From Belnapia sp. F-4-1 (GTDB lineage: Bacteria; Pseudomonadota; Alphaproteobacteria; Acetobacterales; Acetobacteraceae), in the NCBI RefSeq assembly GCF_000802185.1, contig NZ_KN676113.1, positions 4,111,430 through 4,175,429 on the forward strand: 64,000 bases of DNA. The letters are read 5' to 3'. The notes beneath the pieces are model-generated. The model was not told the DNA's origin and ran no database searches. It saw only the letters and a list, made by a program, of their open reading frames with translations. Shown piece after piece: positions 54,740-63,284 of this stretch; position 1 is the stretch's first letter, and each line of letters opens with the position of its first letter. The translations under genes were made by a program, and so were the position numbers.

Positions 54740-55924
54740 ATGGCCTATTACCAGCCTTCCCCCGTTGCGGGCCGGCATTTCCTGCAGATCCCGGGGCCGA
54801 CCAACGTGCCGGACCGCGTGCTGCGCGCCATGGACCATCCGACCATGGACCACCGCGGGCCGGATTTCGGCCGCTTCGGTGCCCAGCTGCTGGAAAAGCT
54901 CCGCACCGTCTTCAAGACCGAGGGGCCGGTCGTCATCTACCCCGCTTCCGGCACGGGGGCCTGGGAGGCGGCGCTGGTCAACACCCTCTCGCCCGGCGAC
55001 CGGGTGCTGATGTGCGAAACCGGCTGGTTCGCCACGCTCTGGCAGGAGATGGCGGAGCGCCTCCAGCTCCGGCCGGAATTCATCCCGACCGACTGGCGCC
55101 GCGGTGCCGATGTGCCGGCGATTGAGGCGGCGCTGCGCGAGGACAAGGCCCACGGCATCAGGGCCGTCTGTGTCGTCCACAACGAGACCAGCACCGGCTG
55201 CACCTCCCGCATCGAGGAGGTCCGCCGCGCCATCGACGCCGTCGGCCATCCCGCGCTGCTGCTGGTGGATACCATCTCCTCCCTCGGCTCGATCGATTAC
55301 CGGCATGACGAATGGGGCGTCGATGTCACAGTCGCCGGCTCGCAGAAAGGGCTGATGCTGCCGCCGGGCCTGTCCTTCAACGCCGTCTCGGAAAAGGCGC
55401 TGAAGGCCACCGAGACCGCCCAGCTGCCCCGCAGCTTCTGGGACTGGCGCCCGATGCTGAAGGCGAACGAGACCGGCTACTTCCCCTACACGCCCGCGAC
55501 CAACCTGCTCTACGGGCTCGATGCCGCGGTCGACATGCTGAACGAGGAGGGGCTCGACAATGTCTTCGCCCGGCATGACCGCTTCGCCGAGGCGACACGG
55601 CGCGCCGTGCGCCATTGGGGCCTTGAGATCCAGTGCGAGGAGCCGCGGCACTATTCCTCCTCCCTCACCGCCGTCCGCCTACCGGAGGGTCACAGCGCCA
55701 ACGCGCTGCGGGCGGTGATCCTGGAACGGTTCAACATGTCCCTCGGCAATGGTCTCGGCCGGCTGAACGACCGGGTCTTCCGCATCGGCCACCTCGGCGA
55801 TTTTGGGCCGCTTTCCCTCATCGGCACGCTCGGCGGGGTGGAGATGGGCCTGGGCGCGGCGGGCGTGCCGCACAAGCCGGGCGGGGTGCAGGCGGCAATG
55901 GCCTATCTGAACGGCAATGCCTGA
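54740..55924 (+). CDS. Serine-glyoxylate / alanine-glyoxylate aminotransferase family protein
   Basis: 394-residue class V aminotransferase. N-terminal HFLQIPGPTNVPDRVLRAM and MDHRGPDFG are family hallmarks. The PLP Lys is in VAGSQKGLMLPPGLSF (about 200). The C-terminus SNGLGRLNDRVFRIGHLGDF-like block matches serine-glyoxylate aminotransferase (here SLGNGLGRLNDR). It transfers an amino group between serine or alanine and glyoxylate, forming glycine and hydroxypyruvate. ATG 54740 has GGAG nine bases upstream. Its neighbour oxidises 2-hydroxyacids, which would fit glyoxylate/hydroxypyruvate handling; that link is inference. Confidence 0.87.
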   Translation: MAYYQPSPVAGRHFLQIPGPTNVPDRVLRAMDHPTMDHRGPDFGRFGAQLLEKLRTVFKTEGPVVIYPASGTGAWEAALVNTLSPGDRVLMCETGWFATLWQEMAERLQLRPEFIPTDWRRGADVPAIEAALREDKAHGIRAVCVVHNETSTGCTSRIEEVRRAIDAVGHPALLLVDTISSLGSIDYRHDEWGVDVTVAGSQKGLMLPPGLSFNAVSEKALKATETAQLPRSFWDWRPMLKANETGYFPYTPATNLLYGLDAAVDMLNEEGLDNVFARHDRFAEATRRAVRHWGLEIQCEEPRHYSSSLTAVRLPEGHSANALRAVILERFNMSLGNGLGRLNDRVFRIGHLGDFGPLSLIGTLGGVEMGLGAAGVPHKPGGVQAAMAYLNGNA

Positions 55925-56174
55925 GCGGCCGGGGCCATGCGTCAAGGCGATGGGGGAGTTCTAAGCCAGGGGGCGCCTGTGCTATCGTTTGCGTGTGGCG
56001 AGGAAAGGCCGGCCGTGTTCTAGCTCTTCCCGCGCAACGGCGACCGAGGCCCGGGCGCCGGTCGGCAGGTCGGTGCGGCGCCAGGACGGGCGGCGTCGCT
56101 TCGGTTGGGGAAGGCGATAGGACAGGGATGCAGCAGCAGACGGCCTTGCGGCGCGACGAATCCGAGGGCCAGCC

Positions 56175-57554
56175 ATGACTGCCCGGATTCTCGTGGTCGA
56201 TGACATCGCCGCCAATCTGCGGTTGCTCGAAGCCAAGCTGCTGAACGAGTATTACGATGTCGCCCTGGCCGCTTCGGGCCCGGAGGCGCTGGCCACCGCC
56301 GCCCGCTGGTCACCCGACGTCATCCTGCTCGACGTGATGATGCCCGGGATGGACGGCTACGAGGTCTGCCGCCGCCTCAAGGAGAACGGCGTGACGGCGC
56401 ATATGCCCGTCGTCATGATCACCGCCCTGATCGACCCGGTGGAGCGCGTCCGCGGCCTCGAGGCCGGGGCGGACGACTTCCTGTCGAAGCCGGTCGACGA
56501 CGCGACGCTCTTCGCCCGGCTCCGCGCCCTGCTGCGGGTCAAGCAGGTGCAGGACGCCTGGCGCCTTCGCTCCGACACCGCCCGCGACCTCGGCATCGAG
56601 CCGCAGCCCGACCCCTCGCCGAGCATCGAGGGCGCCGAGGTCCTCGTCCTCTCCGAGCAGGCGGCGGAAGCCGCCCAGGTCGCCGTCATCCTAGGCGCCG
56701 ATGGTGTCACGGTGGAGACCGCGACCGACCCGGAGACCGCCCGCCGCATCCTGGCCGACGGCAATTTCGACCTCGCCGTGCTCTGCCTGCCGGGGGAGGG
56801 AGGAGATGTGCTGCGCCTCGCCTCCCGCCTCCGCGCCCAGGGCGCGACCCGGGACCTGCCGGTGCTGCTCGCCGCCGATGTCAGCCAGCGCGGGCTGGTG
56901 CTGCGGGGCTTCGACCTCGGCGCCAACGACCATGTGCTTCGCCCCATCGATCCGAACGAGCTGCGTGCCCGGGCGCGCAACCAGATTCGCCGCAAGCGCT
57001 ACCAGGAGCGGCTGCGGGCCGATCTCGACCGGTCGCTGGAGATGGCGGTCACCGACCCGCTGACGGGCCTACGCAACCGCCGCTACGTGCGCCGCCACAT
57101 GGAGGGCGTGCTGCGCGGGACGGACGCGGCCGTGCTGATGCTCGACGTCGACCGCTTCAAGTCGATCAACGACAATTACGGCCACCCGGCGGGCGATGCG
57201 GCGCTGAAGGAGGTGGCGAAACGCCTGAAATCCCATCTCCGCGCCGCGGATGTAGTGGCCCGCTACGGTGGCGAGGAATTCATGGTGGTGCTCACCGGCG
57301 CACCGACCGACTACGCCACCGCGGTGGCGGAGCGGCTGCGCCTGGCAATCGCCGCCGATCCTTTCGACATTGCCGGGCTCTCGCTCCCCATCACGGCGAG
57401 TTTCGGCCTCGCCATCGCCACCACCGGCACTAGCGTGAACACTGTCGTCGCAGCAGCCGATGCTGCCCTCTACCGGGCCAAGCAGGGCGGCCGGAACCGG
57501 GTGGAGCAGGCGGGGCCGGAGGATTTCACCGACGGCGACGAAGGCAAGGCGTGA
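56175..57554 (+). CDS. pleD: PleD-type response regulator diguanylate cyclase
   Basis: 459 residues: a functional receiver (about 1-125, phospho-Asp in ILLDVMMPGMDGYE, Lys in LSKPVDD), and a second, degenerate receiver (about 150-285), where the phospho-site position reads AVLCLPGEGGD. A GGDEF domain (about 300-455) has the active site GGEEF and an upstream RAAD inhibitory I-site. It makes cyclic-di-GMP when phosphorylated. ATG 56175 follows AGGGCCAGCC. The domain order and length are those of Caulobacter PleD, which controls motile-to-sessile transition. Confidence 0.93.
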   Translation: MTARILVVDDIAANLRLLEAKLLNEYYDVALAASGPEALATAARWSPDVILLDVMMPGMDGYEVCRRLKENGVTAHMPVVMITALIDPVERVRGLEAGADDFLSKPVDDATLFARLRALLRVKQVQDAWRLRSDTARDLGIEPQPDPSPSIEGAEVLVLSEQAAEAAQVAVILGADGVTVETATDPETARRILADGNFDLAVLCLPGEGGDVLRLASRLRAQGATRDLPVLLAADVSQRGLVLRGFDLGANDHVLRPIDPNELRARARNQIRRKRYQERLRADLDRSLEMAVTDPLTGLRNRRYVRRHMEGVLRGTDAAVLMLDVDRFKSINDNYGHPAGDAALKEVAKRLKSHLRAADVVARYGGEEFMVVLTGAPTDYATAVAERLRLAIAADPFDIAGLSLPITASFGLAIATTGTSVNTVVAAADAALYRAKQGGRNRVEQAGPEDFTDGDEGKA

Positions 57555-57615
57555 ATCGGCAAGGGCGGGCGCCTCACGGCCCCGCCCCTCGCTTCGCCGA
57601 CAGGCTCAGGCCAGC

Positions 57616-57783
57616 TTACTTGATCTTGGCTTCGCGGAAGACGACGTGCTTGCGCGCGACGGGATCGTATTTCTTCAGTTCCAGCTTGCCAGTGGTGTTC
57701 CGGACATTCTTCTTGGTCACGTAGAAGAAGCCGGTCTCGGCGCTGCTGACGAGCTTGATCTGGATGGTGTTCGACTTGGCCAT
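57616..57783 (-). CDS. rpmG: 50S ribosomal protein L33
   Basis: 55 residues, the alphaproteobacterial Cys-less L33: [41 protein letters not shown]. It lies convergent to pleD, the order found in several alphaproteobacteria. Complete with normal ends. Confidence 0.96.
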   Translation of the reverse strand: MAKSNTIQIKLVSSAETGFFYVTKKNVRNTTGKLELKKYDPVARKHVVFREAKIK

Positions 57784-57859
57784 GGCGAAGCCCGTGAATC
57801 CTGCAATGTCGGAAGGGGTCGCACCGTAGCTTCCCGCGCCCAAAGGTCAAGCGAAAGGG

Positions 57860-59329
57860 TTACCGCCAGAAGGGATCGGCCCCCAGCAACTCGTCCCAGG
57901 CCTCCAGCGCATGCCGACGGGCGCGACCGGTGCGGGCGGCGGCGAAGCCTTCGACCGCGCCCACCGCCCAGGCCGGCACTCCGGGGCCGAGCGAGCCGAC
58001 CAGCCCCCGCGCCACGGAGACGTCGTTCGCCAGGCCGAGCTCCTCCTGCAGCGCCGCCAGCCGGCGGAGGAAGCGTCGCGCGGGCTTCCCCGGCCAAAGC
58101 GGGGCGAAGAGCTCCGCCGCATAGCGCAGCCGCTTGGCATCCAGCCGGACCTCGTGCAGCGCCTCGGCGCCATGCTCGGCGATGTCCTCGCCGCGCTTGC
58201 GCAGGCGGTGCCAGCGCTTGTCGAGGAGGACGCCGGCGAATTCCGTAAGCGGCTGATCGAGCAGCGCCGATTGCTCCGGCGGCCCGGCCCGCCAGGGGCG
58301 GAGCAGCATCAGCCCGAGTCCCGCTAGCACCAGCCGCGGGAAGACCGGCCCGTCCAGCATGCGCCGGAGCGCGACATAGGCTTCCTGCCGGCGCGTCTCG
58401 CCCGCCTTCAGCAGGGCCAGCAGCCGTCGGTCGTCGCCGATCGCCTCCGCCGCGGTGGCGCCAGTGCCGGCAAGGAAGACATCCCAGTCGCGTGCCGGAC
58501 CGAGGGCGGTCGCCAGGGCGCGCAGTCCCTGGTCGAATTCCTTGACCTCCGGGCAGGCGGCGGCCGCGCCGAAGGATTTCAGCACCGAGCGCAGGCGGCG
58601 CAGGGCGACGCGGGTCTGGTGCACTCCTTCCGGCCCCGCCCCGAGCCGGCAGCCCGGGGCATGGCCGAGCATCACCTCCAGCAGATGGCCAAGGGCGGCG
58701 AGCAAAGCCTCCTCCACCGTCGCCGCACCGGCGAGCACCGGCGGGCCGCGGCGGCGCGGGCGGGGCGACTCGCCCCGGGCGAGGGCGCGGCCCTCCTCGG
58801 CGAGGCTGGCGATGGGCGGTAACGGGTGCAGGTCGGCAAGCGCTGCCGCGCGGGCAAGCACGGCGGCCGTCGTGCCCCGCAGGGTCAGCCGGGCGACGGG
58901 CATCTCGGCGGCGACGGCGCGCAGCTTGCCGGTCAGCAGCTCCGCCTCCACCTCGCCGAGGGCGATGAGGCTGCGCCGGCCACTGAAGGCGGCAATCGGG
59001 ACCAGGGTGGCCGCCTCCTCGGACGGCGCCTCCAACTCCTCCGGCGGCTGCCCAGGGCACCAGCTCGCGCCCGGGGCCGGCATGGCGCGCAGCAGCCGGC
59101 GCAGGCCGCGGCGGTTGGATTCGAGGGCCAGGCCCTCGGTTGCCAGCGCGCCATCGGCGGTGTCCAGCCAGATCAGCTCCTCCGCCGAGCTCTTGGTGCG
59201 CCCGGCCCGGGCCGAGGCGATCGCACCATGCCGCGACAGGCGCTGCGCCGCTTCGGGATCGAGAGCGAATTCCAGCACGAGCTGCGCTGCCGCTTCCCCG
59301 GCGGGGCTCGACTCGCTTTGCATGTCCAT
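57860..59329 (-). CDS. CYTH/CHAD domain protein
   Basis: 489 residues. The first 190 residues are a CYTH-like part with strands and degenerate ExExK (LVLEFALDPEAAQRL, then EVEAELLTG). The rest is a CHAD domain with its two conserved His-Arg blocks: HQTRVALRRLRSVLKSF (about 233) and HEVRLDAKRLRYAAEL (about 395), each with basic helices. CHAD proteins bind polyphosphate and may target granules. The upstream gene is SixA-like, 26 bases away. Function in phosphate metabolism is inferred from the family. Confidence 0.83.
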   Translation of the reverse strand: MDMQSESSPAGEAAAQLVLEFALDPEAAQRLSRHGAIASARAGRTKSSAEELIWLDTADGALATEGLALESNRRGLRRLLRAMPAPGASWCPGQPPEELEAPSEEAATLVPIAAFSGRRSLIALGEVEAELLTGKLRAVAAEMPVARLTLRGTTAAVLARAAALADLHPLPPIASLAEEGRALARGESPRPRRRGPPVLAGAATVEEALLAALGHLLEVMLGHAPGCRLGAGPEGVHQTRVALRRLRSVLKSFGAAAACPEVKEFDQGLRALATALGPARDWDVFLAGTGATAAEAIGDDRRLLALLKAGETRRQEAYVALRRMLDGPVFPRLVLAGLGLMLLRPWRAGPPEQSALLDQPLTEFAGVLLDKRWHRLRKRGEDIAEHGAEALHEVRLDAKRLRYAAELFAPLWPGKPARRFLRRLAALQEELGLANDVSVARGLVGSLGPGVPAWAVGAVEGFAAARTGRARRHALEAWDELLGADPFWR

Positions 59330-59355
59330 CGCGGGATCAGGGGTCTCGAAGCGGC

Positions 59356-59895
59356 TCAGGCGGGCACCTCTGCGGCAGGAAGGTCACGGGGAGCGATGAA
59401 GCGCACCAAACGCGCCCCACCCCGGTCGAGTTGGCGCCAGGCCGAGGCGATGGTGAACTCGGCCAGCGCCCCGGTCGGATAGGCTTCCGCCAGGCGGCGC
59501 GCGTCCACCCCGCCGCGGGCCAGCGCCTCGGGGCCGGCCAACTCCACGGCCAATTCGTGCAGGCCGGGGTTGTGGCCGATCAGCAGCAGGCTGCGGGCCG
59601 TCTCCGGCGCCTGGCGCAGCTCGTCCAGCAGCCGCGGCCAAGGGGCGAGGTAGAGGGCATCCATCGGCTCGACCAGCGCCCCATCCTCGAAGGGCGTCAG
59701 CGCTTCGAGCGTCTGCAGGGTGCGGCGGGCCGAGGAGACCAGCACGATATCGGGCGAAAGGCCCAGTTCGCGCATGGCCTCGGCCATGGCCGCGGCGGAG
59801 CGTCGACCGCGCGCATTGAGCGGGCGGGCATGGTCGGAGAGGCCCGGATCGTCCCAGGAGGACTTCGCGTGCCGCAGCAGCAGGAGCTGGCGCAT
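59356..59895 (-). CDS. SixA-like phosphohistidine phosphatase
   Basis: 179 residues of the histidine phosphatase superfamily: catalytic LLLRHAKSSW at the N-terminus (His 9 region), the second motif region SSARRTLQT, and LLLIGHNPGLHEL carrying the second His. SixA removes phosphate from phosphohistidine of phosphorelay proteins. ATG 59895 gives the family start; an earlier in-frame start adds only six residues. Adjacent CHAD gene suggests a phosphate-related pair, a common linkage. Confidence 0.85.
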   Translation of the reverse strand: MRQLLLLRHAKSSWDDPGLSDHARPLNARGRRSAAAMAEAMRELGLSPDIVLVSSARRTLQTLEALTPFEDGALVEPMDALYLAPWPRLLDELRQAPETARSLLLIGHNPGLHELAVELAGPEALARGGVDARRLAEAYPTGALAEFTIASAWRQLDRGGARLVRFIAPRDLPAAEVPA

Positions 59896-59961
59896 CGTGG
59901 CCAATCCTGCCACGGCTCGCGCCGCTTGTCCTGCCCCTTCGGCGCGAACGGCCCCGCGGCC

Positions 59962-60924
59962 TCAGTCCACCCGCCCGATCCGGCGCACTGCCTGCACGAG
60001 ACGGGCGCTGTCGGTGCGGAAAAACTCTTCGAAGGCGGTGCCGTCCCGGTAGTCGAGGGCGTTCCCGCTGGCCACTAGGGCCCGGCCGGTCTCCGCCTCG
60101 GCCGCCACCGCGGCCATGGCCGCGCGCAGCGCCTCGCGGATCGGCGCCGGCGTGCCGGCGGGGACGAAGATGCCGGCCCAGATGTAGTACTCCGCCTCCC
60201 TGAAGCCGCGCTCGATCAGCGTCGGCACCTCCGGCATTCCGGCCGGTCGACGGGCGCCCCAGCTGGCCAGCGCGCGCAACCGCCCCTCGCGCAGATGCGG
60301 CGCGACCGGCCCGGGCCCGCTCGCCAGCGCCTGCACCTGCCCGGCGAGCAGCGCGGTCAGCGCCGGTGCCCCGCCCTGGAACGGCACATGCAGCAGCTCC
60401 ACCTCGGCCGCCTTGGCCAGCATCGCCATCGGCACATGCAGCGCCGAGTAGTTGCCGGAGGAGGAGTAGCTGATCCGCCCCGGCCGTGCCCTGGCGTCGG
60501 CCAGGAATTCCTCGAGGCTCTGCCAGGGCGAGGCGGCCGGCACCACCAGCAGGGTCGGGTCGGCGGTGAAGAGTGCGATGGGCGCCAGCTGCTCCACCTC
60601 ATAGGCCGGCGCCCGGCCGAAGAGGCGCGCCGCCTCCGGCAGGATGGCAAGCGAGGAAAGGGCCATCAGCAGGGTGGTGCCATCGGGCGCGGCGCGGGCG
60701 ACGGAGGCATTGCCAATCTCGCCCGCAGCGCCGGCGCGGTTCACGACCGGCACCGGCTGGCGCCAGTGGCGCTCCAGCGCCGCCGCGACGGGCCGCGCCA
60801 CCACATCCGCCTGCCCGCCGGGCGGGAAGGCGACGACCATGCTGACCGGGCGGCCGGGGAAGTCCTGCGCACCGGCCAGCGCCGGGAGCGCCAGACCGCC
60901 CGCCAGCACCGCCCGGCGCCTCAT
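59962..60924 (-). CDS. Bug-type tripartite tricarboxylate transporter receptor
   Basis: 320 residues: signal MRRRAVLAGGLALPALAGAQ, then the Bug fold: VAFPPGGQADVVARPVAAAL, GAAGEIGNASVARAAPDG, SYSSSGNYSALHVPMAML and VPFQGGAPALTALLAGQV. Binds a periplasmic ligand, often an aromatic or dicarboxylic acid. No TctA/TctB genes adjacent, as is common for these receptors. Its ATG overlaps the stop of the fumarylacetoacetate-hydrolase-like gene by 4 bases; the two are coupled. Confidence 0.88.
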   Translation of the reverse strand: MRRRAVLAGGLALPALAGAQDFPGRPVSMVVAFPPGGQADVVARPVAAALERHWRQPVPVVNRAGAAGEIGNASVARAAPDGTTLLMALSSLAILPEAARLFGRAPAYEVEQLAPIALFTADPTLLVVPAASPWQSLEEFLADARARPGRISYSSSGNYSALHVPMAMLAKAAEVELLHVPFQGGAPALTALLAGQVQALASGPGPVAPHLREGRLRALASWGARRPAGMPEVPTLIERGFREAEYYIWAGIFVPAGTPAPIREALRAAMAAVAAEAETGRALVASGNALDYRDGTAFEEFFRTDSARLVQAVRRIGRVD

Positions 60925-61805
60925 GCGACCGGATTCTCCAGCACGCCGATCCCCGTCACCTCGACCCTCACCACATCGCCCGCCTTGAGGAAGCGCGGCG
61001 GCTGGAAGCCGATGCCGACGCCGGCCGGCGTGCCGGTTGCGATGACGTCGCCGGGCTCCAGGGTGATGCCGGCGCTGATGGTCTCGATCAGGGTCGGGAT
61101 GTCGAAGATCAGGTCGGCGACCGCCGCATCCTGCCGCTTCTCGCCGTTCACATGCGTGGTCAGCCGCAGCGCGCGCGGGTCCGGCACCTCGTCGGCCGTG
61201 AGGATTGCGGGGCCCATCGGGCAGAAGCCGTCGATCCCCTTGCCGAGGATCCATTGCCGGTGCTTGTGCTGCAAGGTCCGGGCCGTCACGTCGTTGACGA
61301 TGGTGTAGCCGAAGACGTGCTGCGCCCAGTCGGCCGCCTTGATGCCGCGTCCCGCCTTGCCGATGACGACGGCCAGCTCGCCCTCGTAGTCGGTTGATCC
61401 GGTCGGGTCGAGAAAGGCCGGGATGCTGTCGCCCGGCCCGATGACGGCGGTCGGGGGCTTGCTGAACACCACGGGCGCCTCCGGCACCACCTCCTTCGCG
61501 GTGGCGTCGAAGCCCGAGCCGGCGAATTCCTTGGCATGCTCGTGGTAGTTCTTGCCAACGCAGAAGATGTTCTTCGCCGGGCGCGGAATCGGCGCCAACA
61601 GCACCGCATCCTCCACCACCGGCGCCTGCGCGGCCGCGGCCCGGGCGCGCTTCAGCATGCCCTCGCCGCCGGCGATGAGCGCCGGCATGTTGTCCCAGGA
61701 GACCTGCCCATCCGCGGCGGAAAGGTCGAGCACCGCCCCGTCCGCCCGCAGCGCGCCCACCCTGCCGCCGGCCCAGCCGCCCCGCTTATAGGTCACCAAC
61801 CGCAT
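60921..61805 (-). CDS. Fumarylacetoacetate hydrolase family protein
   Basis: 294 residues. The FAH signature is clear: IFCVGKNYHEHAKEF, PVVFSKPPTAVIGPGD, metal ligands in DYEGELAVVIGK, then IVNDVTARTLQ and GDVIATGTPAGVG. Members cleave or hydrate beta-diketo acids and open-chain dienoates in aromatic and sugar-acid breakdown. It is probably one step of the catabolic cluster with the amidase and RutA-like enzyme. The start at 61805 is five codons inside a longer frame and gives MRLVTYKRGGWAGGR. Confidence 0.87.
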   Translation of the reverse strand: MRLVTYKRGGWAGGRVGALRADGAVLDLSAADGQVSWDNMPALIAGGEGMLKRARAAAAQAPVVEDAVLLAPIPRPAKNIFCVGKNYHEHAKEFAGSGFDATAKEVVPEAPVVFSKPPTAVIGPGDSIPAFLDPTGSTDYEGELAVVIGKAGRGIKAADWAQHVFGYTIVNDVTARTLQHKHRQWILGKGIDGFCPMGPAILTADEVPDPRALRLTTHVNGEKRQDAAVADLIFDIPTLIETISAGITLEPGDVIATGTPAGVGIGFQPPRFLKAGDVVRVEVTGIGVLENPVA

Positions 61806-61841
61806 GCCGCGTCCTCCCACCCTGTTCCCGATGAAGCAGAA

Positions 61842-63236
61842 TCAGCCGGGCTGGGCCAGCGGTATCGTGGCGGCCTGCTCCAGCGCCCGCGCCCCGCGCA
61901 GCACCAGGTCGTCGCGGTAGAGCGCGGCGGCGAGCTGCACCGCGCGCGGCATCCCGTGTTCGTCGAGGCCGACCGGCACGGCGATCGCGGGCTGCCGCGT
62001 CAGGTTGAAGCCGAAGGTCCAGGGTGCCCAGTCGCGGCACAGCGCCTCGGCCGGGCGGATGGTCGGCTGGTCGGCGGCGAAGGCGGCGGTCGGCGTCGCC
62101 GGGCAGAGCATCAGGTCGAAGCGCTGGTGGAAGCGCGCCGCCGCATGCGCCGCCTCGATCCTGAGCGCCTCGGCGCCGAGGAAATCGACCGCGCTCATCC
62201 CCGCCTCGCGCCCGGCGAGCTCAGCGAGCCCCGCATCCAGCAAGCCGCGCCGCTCCTCCGGGATCGAGGCCACCAGCCGCGCCAGCGCCACGCCCCAGAC
62301 CCGGCCGAAGATCGCCCGCGTATCCGGCAATCCGGGGTCCGCCTCCTCGACGACGGCGCCCTGCTCCTCCAGCAATTGTGCCGCGCCGGTGAGCGCCGCC
62401 TCGCCATCGGCATCGAGCGGCGGGCCGAAGCCGAGCCGCCGCACCAGCCCGACCCGCATGCCGGCGACGCCCTGCTCCAGGCCCTGCCGCCAGTCCCGCG
62501 CCTCGTCCGGCAAGCTGAAGGGATCGCGCAGGTCGTGCTGCGCCATGGCCGAGAGCATCAGCGCCGCATCCCGCACCGTCCGCGTCATTGGCCCCGCGAC
62601 GGCGACATGGGCGAAGGCGCCGAGCGGCCATTGCGGCACCCGCCCGAAGGACGGCTTCAGCCCGACGAGGCCGCAGAAGGCGGCCGGGATGCGGATGGAG
62701 CCGCCCGCATCCGTGCCAATATGGAGCGGCCCGAAGCAGGCCGCGCCGGCCGCTCCGGCACCCGAGGAGGAGCCGCCCGGCGTCCGCTCGCGGTTCCAGG
62801 GATTGCGGGTGATGCCGTGCAGCGGGCAGTCGCCGGGCGACTTCCAGCCGAATTCCGTGGTGGTGGTCTTGCCCAGGATGACGGCGCCGGCCGCCTTCAA
62901 CCCGAGCACGGAGGGCGCATCCTCCGTCGCCGGCGTCGCATCGGTCGTCTTGCTGCCCCGCCGTGTCGGGAAGCCGGTGAGGTTCAGCAGGTCCTTCACC
63001 GTGGTCGGCACGCCATCGAGCAGCCCCATCGGCCGCCCGGCCATCCAGCGCGCCTCGCTCTCGCCCGCGGCCTGGAGGGCGCGCGGGTTCATGGTGGCGA
63101 AGGCATTGACCCAGGGGTTGTAGCGGGCCACCCGCTCCATCACCGCCTTCAACACCTCCACGGGGCTGAGCGCCCGCCGCGCATAAAGCGCGAGCAGGGT
63201 CTCGGCGGACATCAGGGCGGGATCGGTTTCGGTCAT
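61842..63236 (-). CDS. Amidase signature family enzyme
   Basis: 464 residues with the Ser-cisSer-Lys catalytic set: Lys in PTTVKDLLNLTG (about 80), Gly/Ser-rich GGSSSGAGAAGAA (about 155) and nucleophile Ser in GTDAGGSIRIPAAFCG. The N-terminus SAETLLALYARRALSPVEVL is typical of the family. It hydrolyses an amide to acid and ammonia. Between the FAH-like and RutA-like genes, so the substrate is probably a ring-opening product or ureide; this is inference. Confidence 0.88.
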   Translation of the reverse strand: MTETDPALMSAETLLALYARRALSPVEVLKAVMERVARYNPWVNAFATMNPRALQAAGESEARWMAGRPMGLLDGVPTTVKDLLNLTGFPTRRGSKTTDATPATEDAPSVLGLKAAGAVILGKTTTTEFGWKSPGDCPLHGITRNPWNRERTPGGSSSGAGAAGAACFGPLHIGTDAGGSIRIPAAFCGLVGLKPSFGRVPQWPLGAFAHVAVAGPMTRTVRDAALMLSAMAQHDLRDPFSLPDEARDWRQGLEQGVAGMRVGLVRRLGFGPPLDADGEAALTGAAQLLEEQGAVVEEADPGLPDTRAIFGRVWGVALARLVASIPEERRGLLDAGLAELAGREAGMSAVDFLGAEALRIEAAHAAARFHQRFDLMLCPATPTAAFAADQPTIRPAEALCRDWAPWTFGFNLTRQPAIAVPVGLDEHGMPRAVQLAAALYRDDLVLRGARALEQAATIPLAQPG

Positions 63237-63284
63237 GCGTCACCTCGGGCAGGCCGCCAATCTGGACCCGCCCAAGGCGGGCGG

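Noticed and set aside
55982-56130. Possible minus-strand C-terminal gene fragment upstream of pleD
   Set aside because: Ends like a protein tail but has no identifiable domain or start; insufficient to call.
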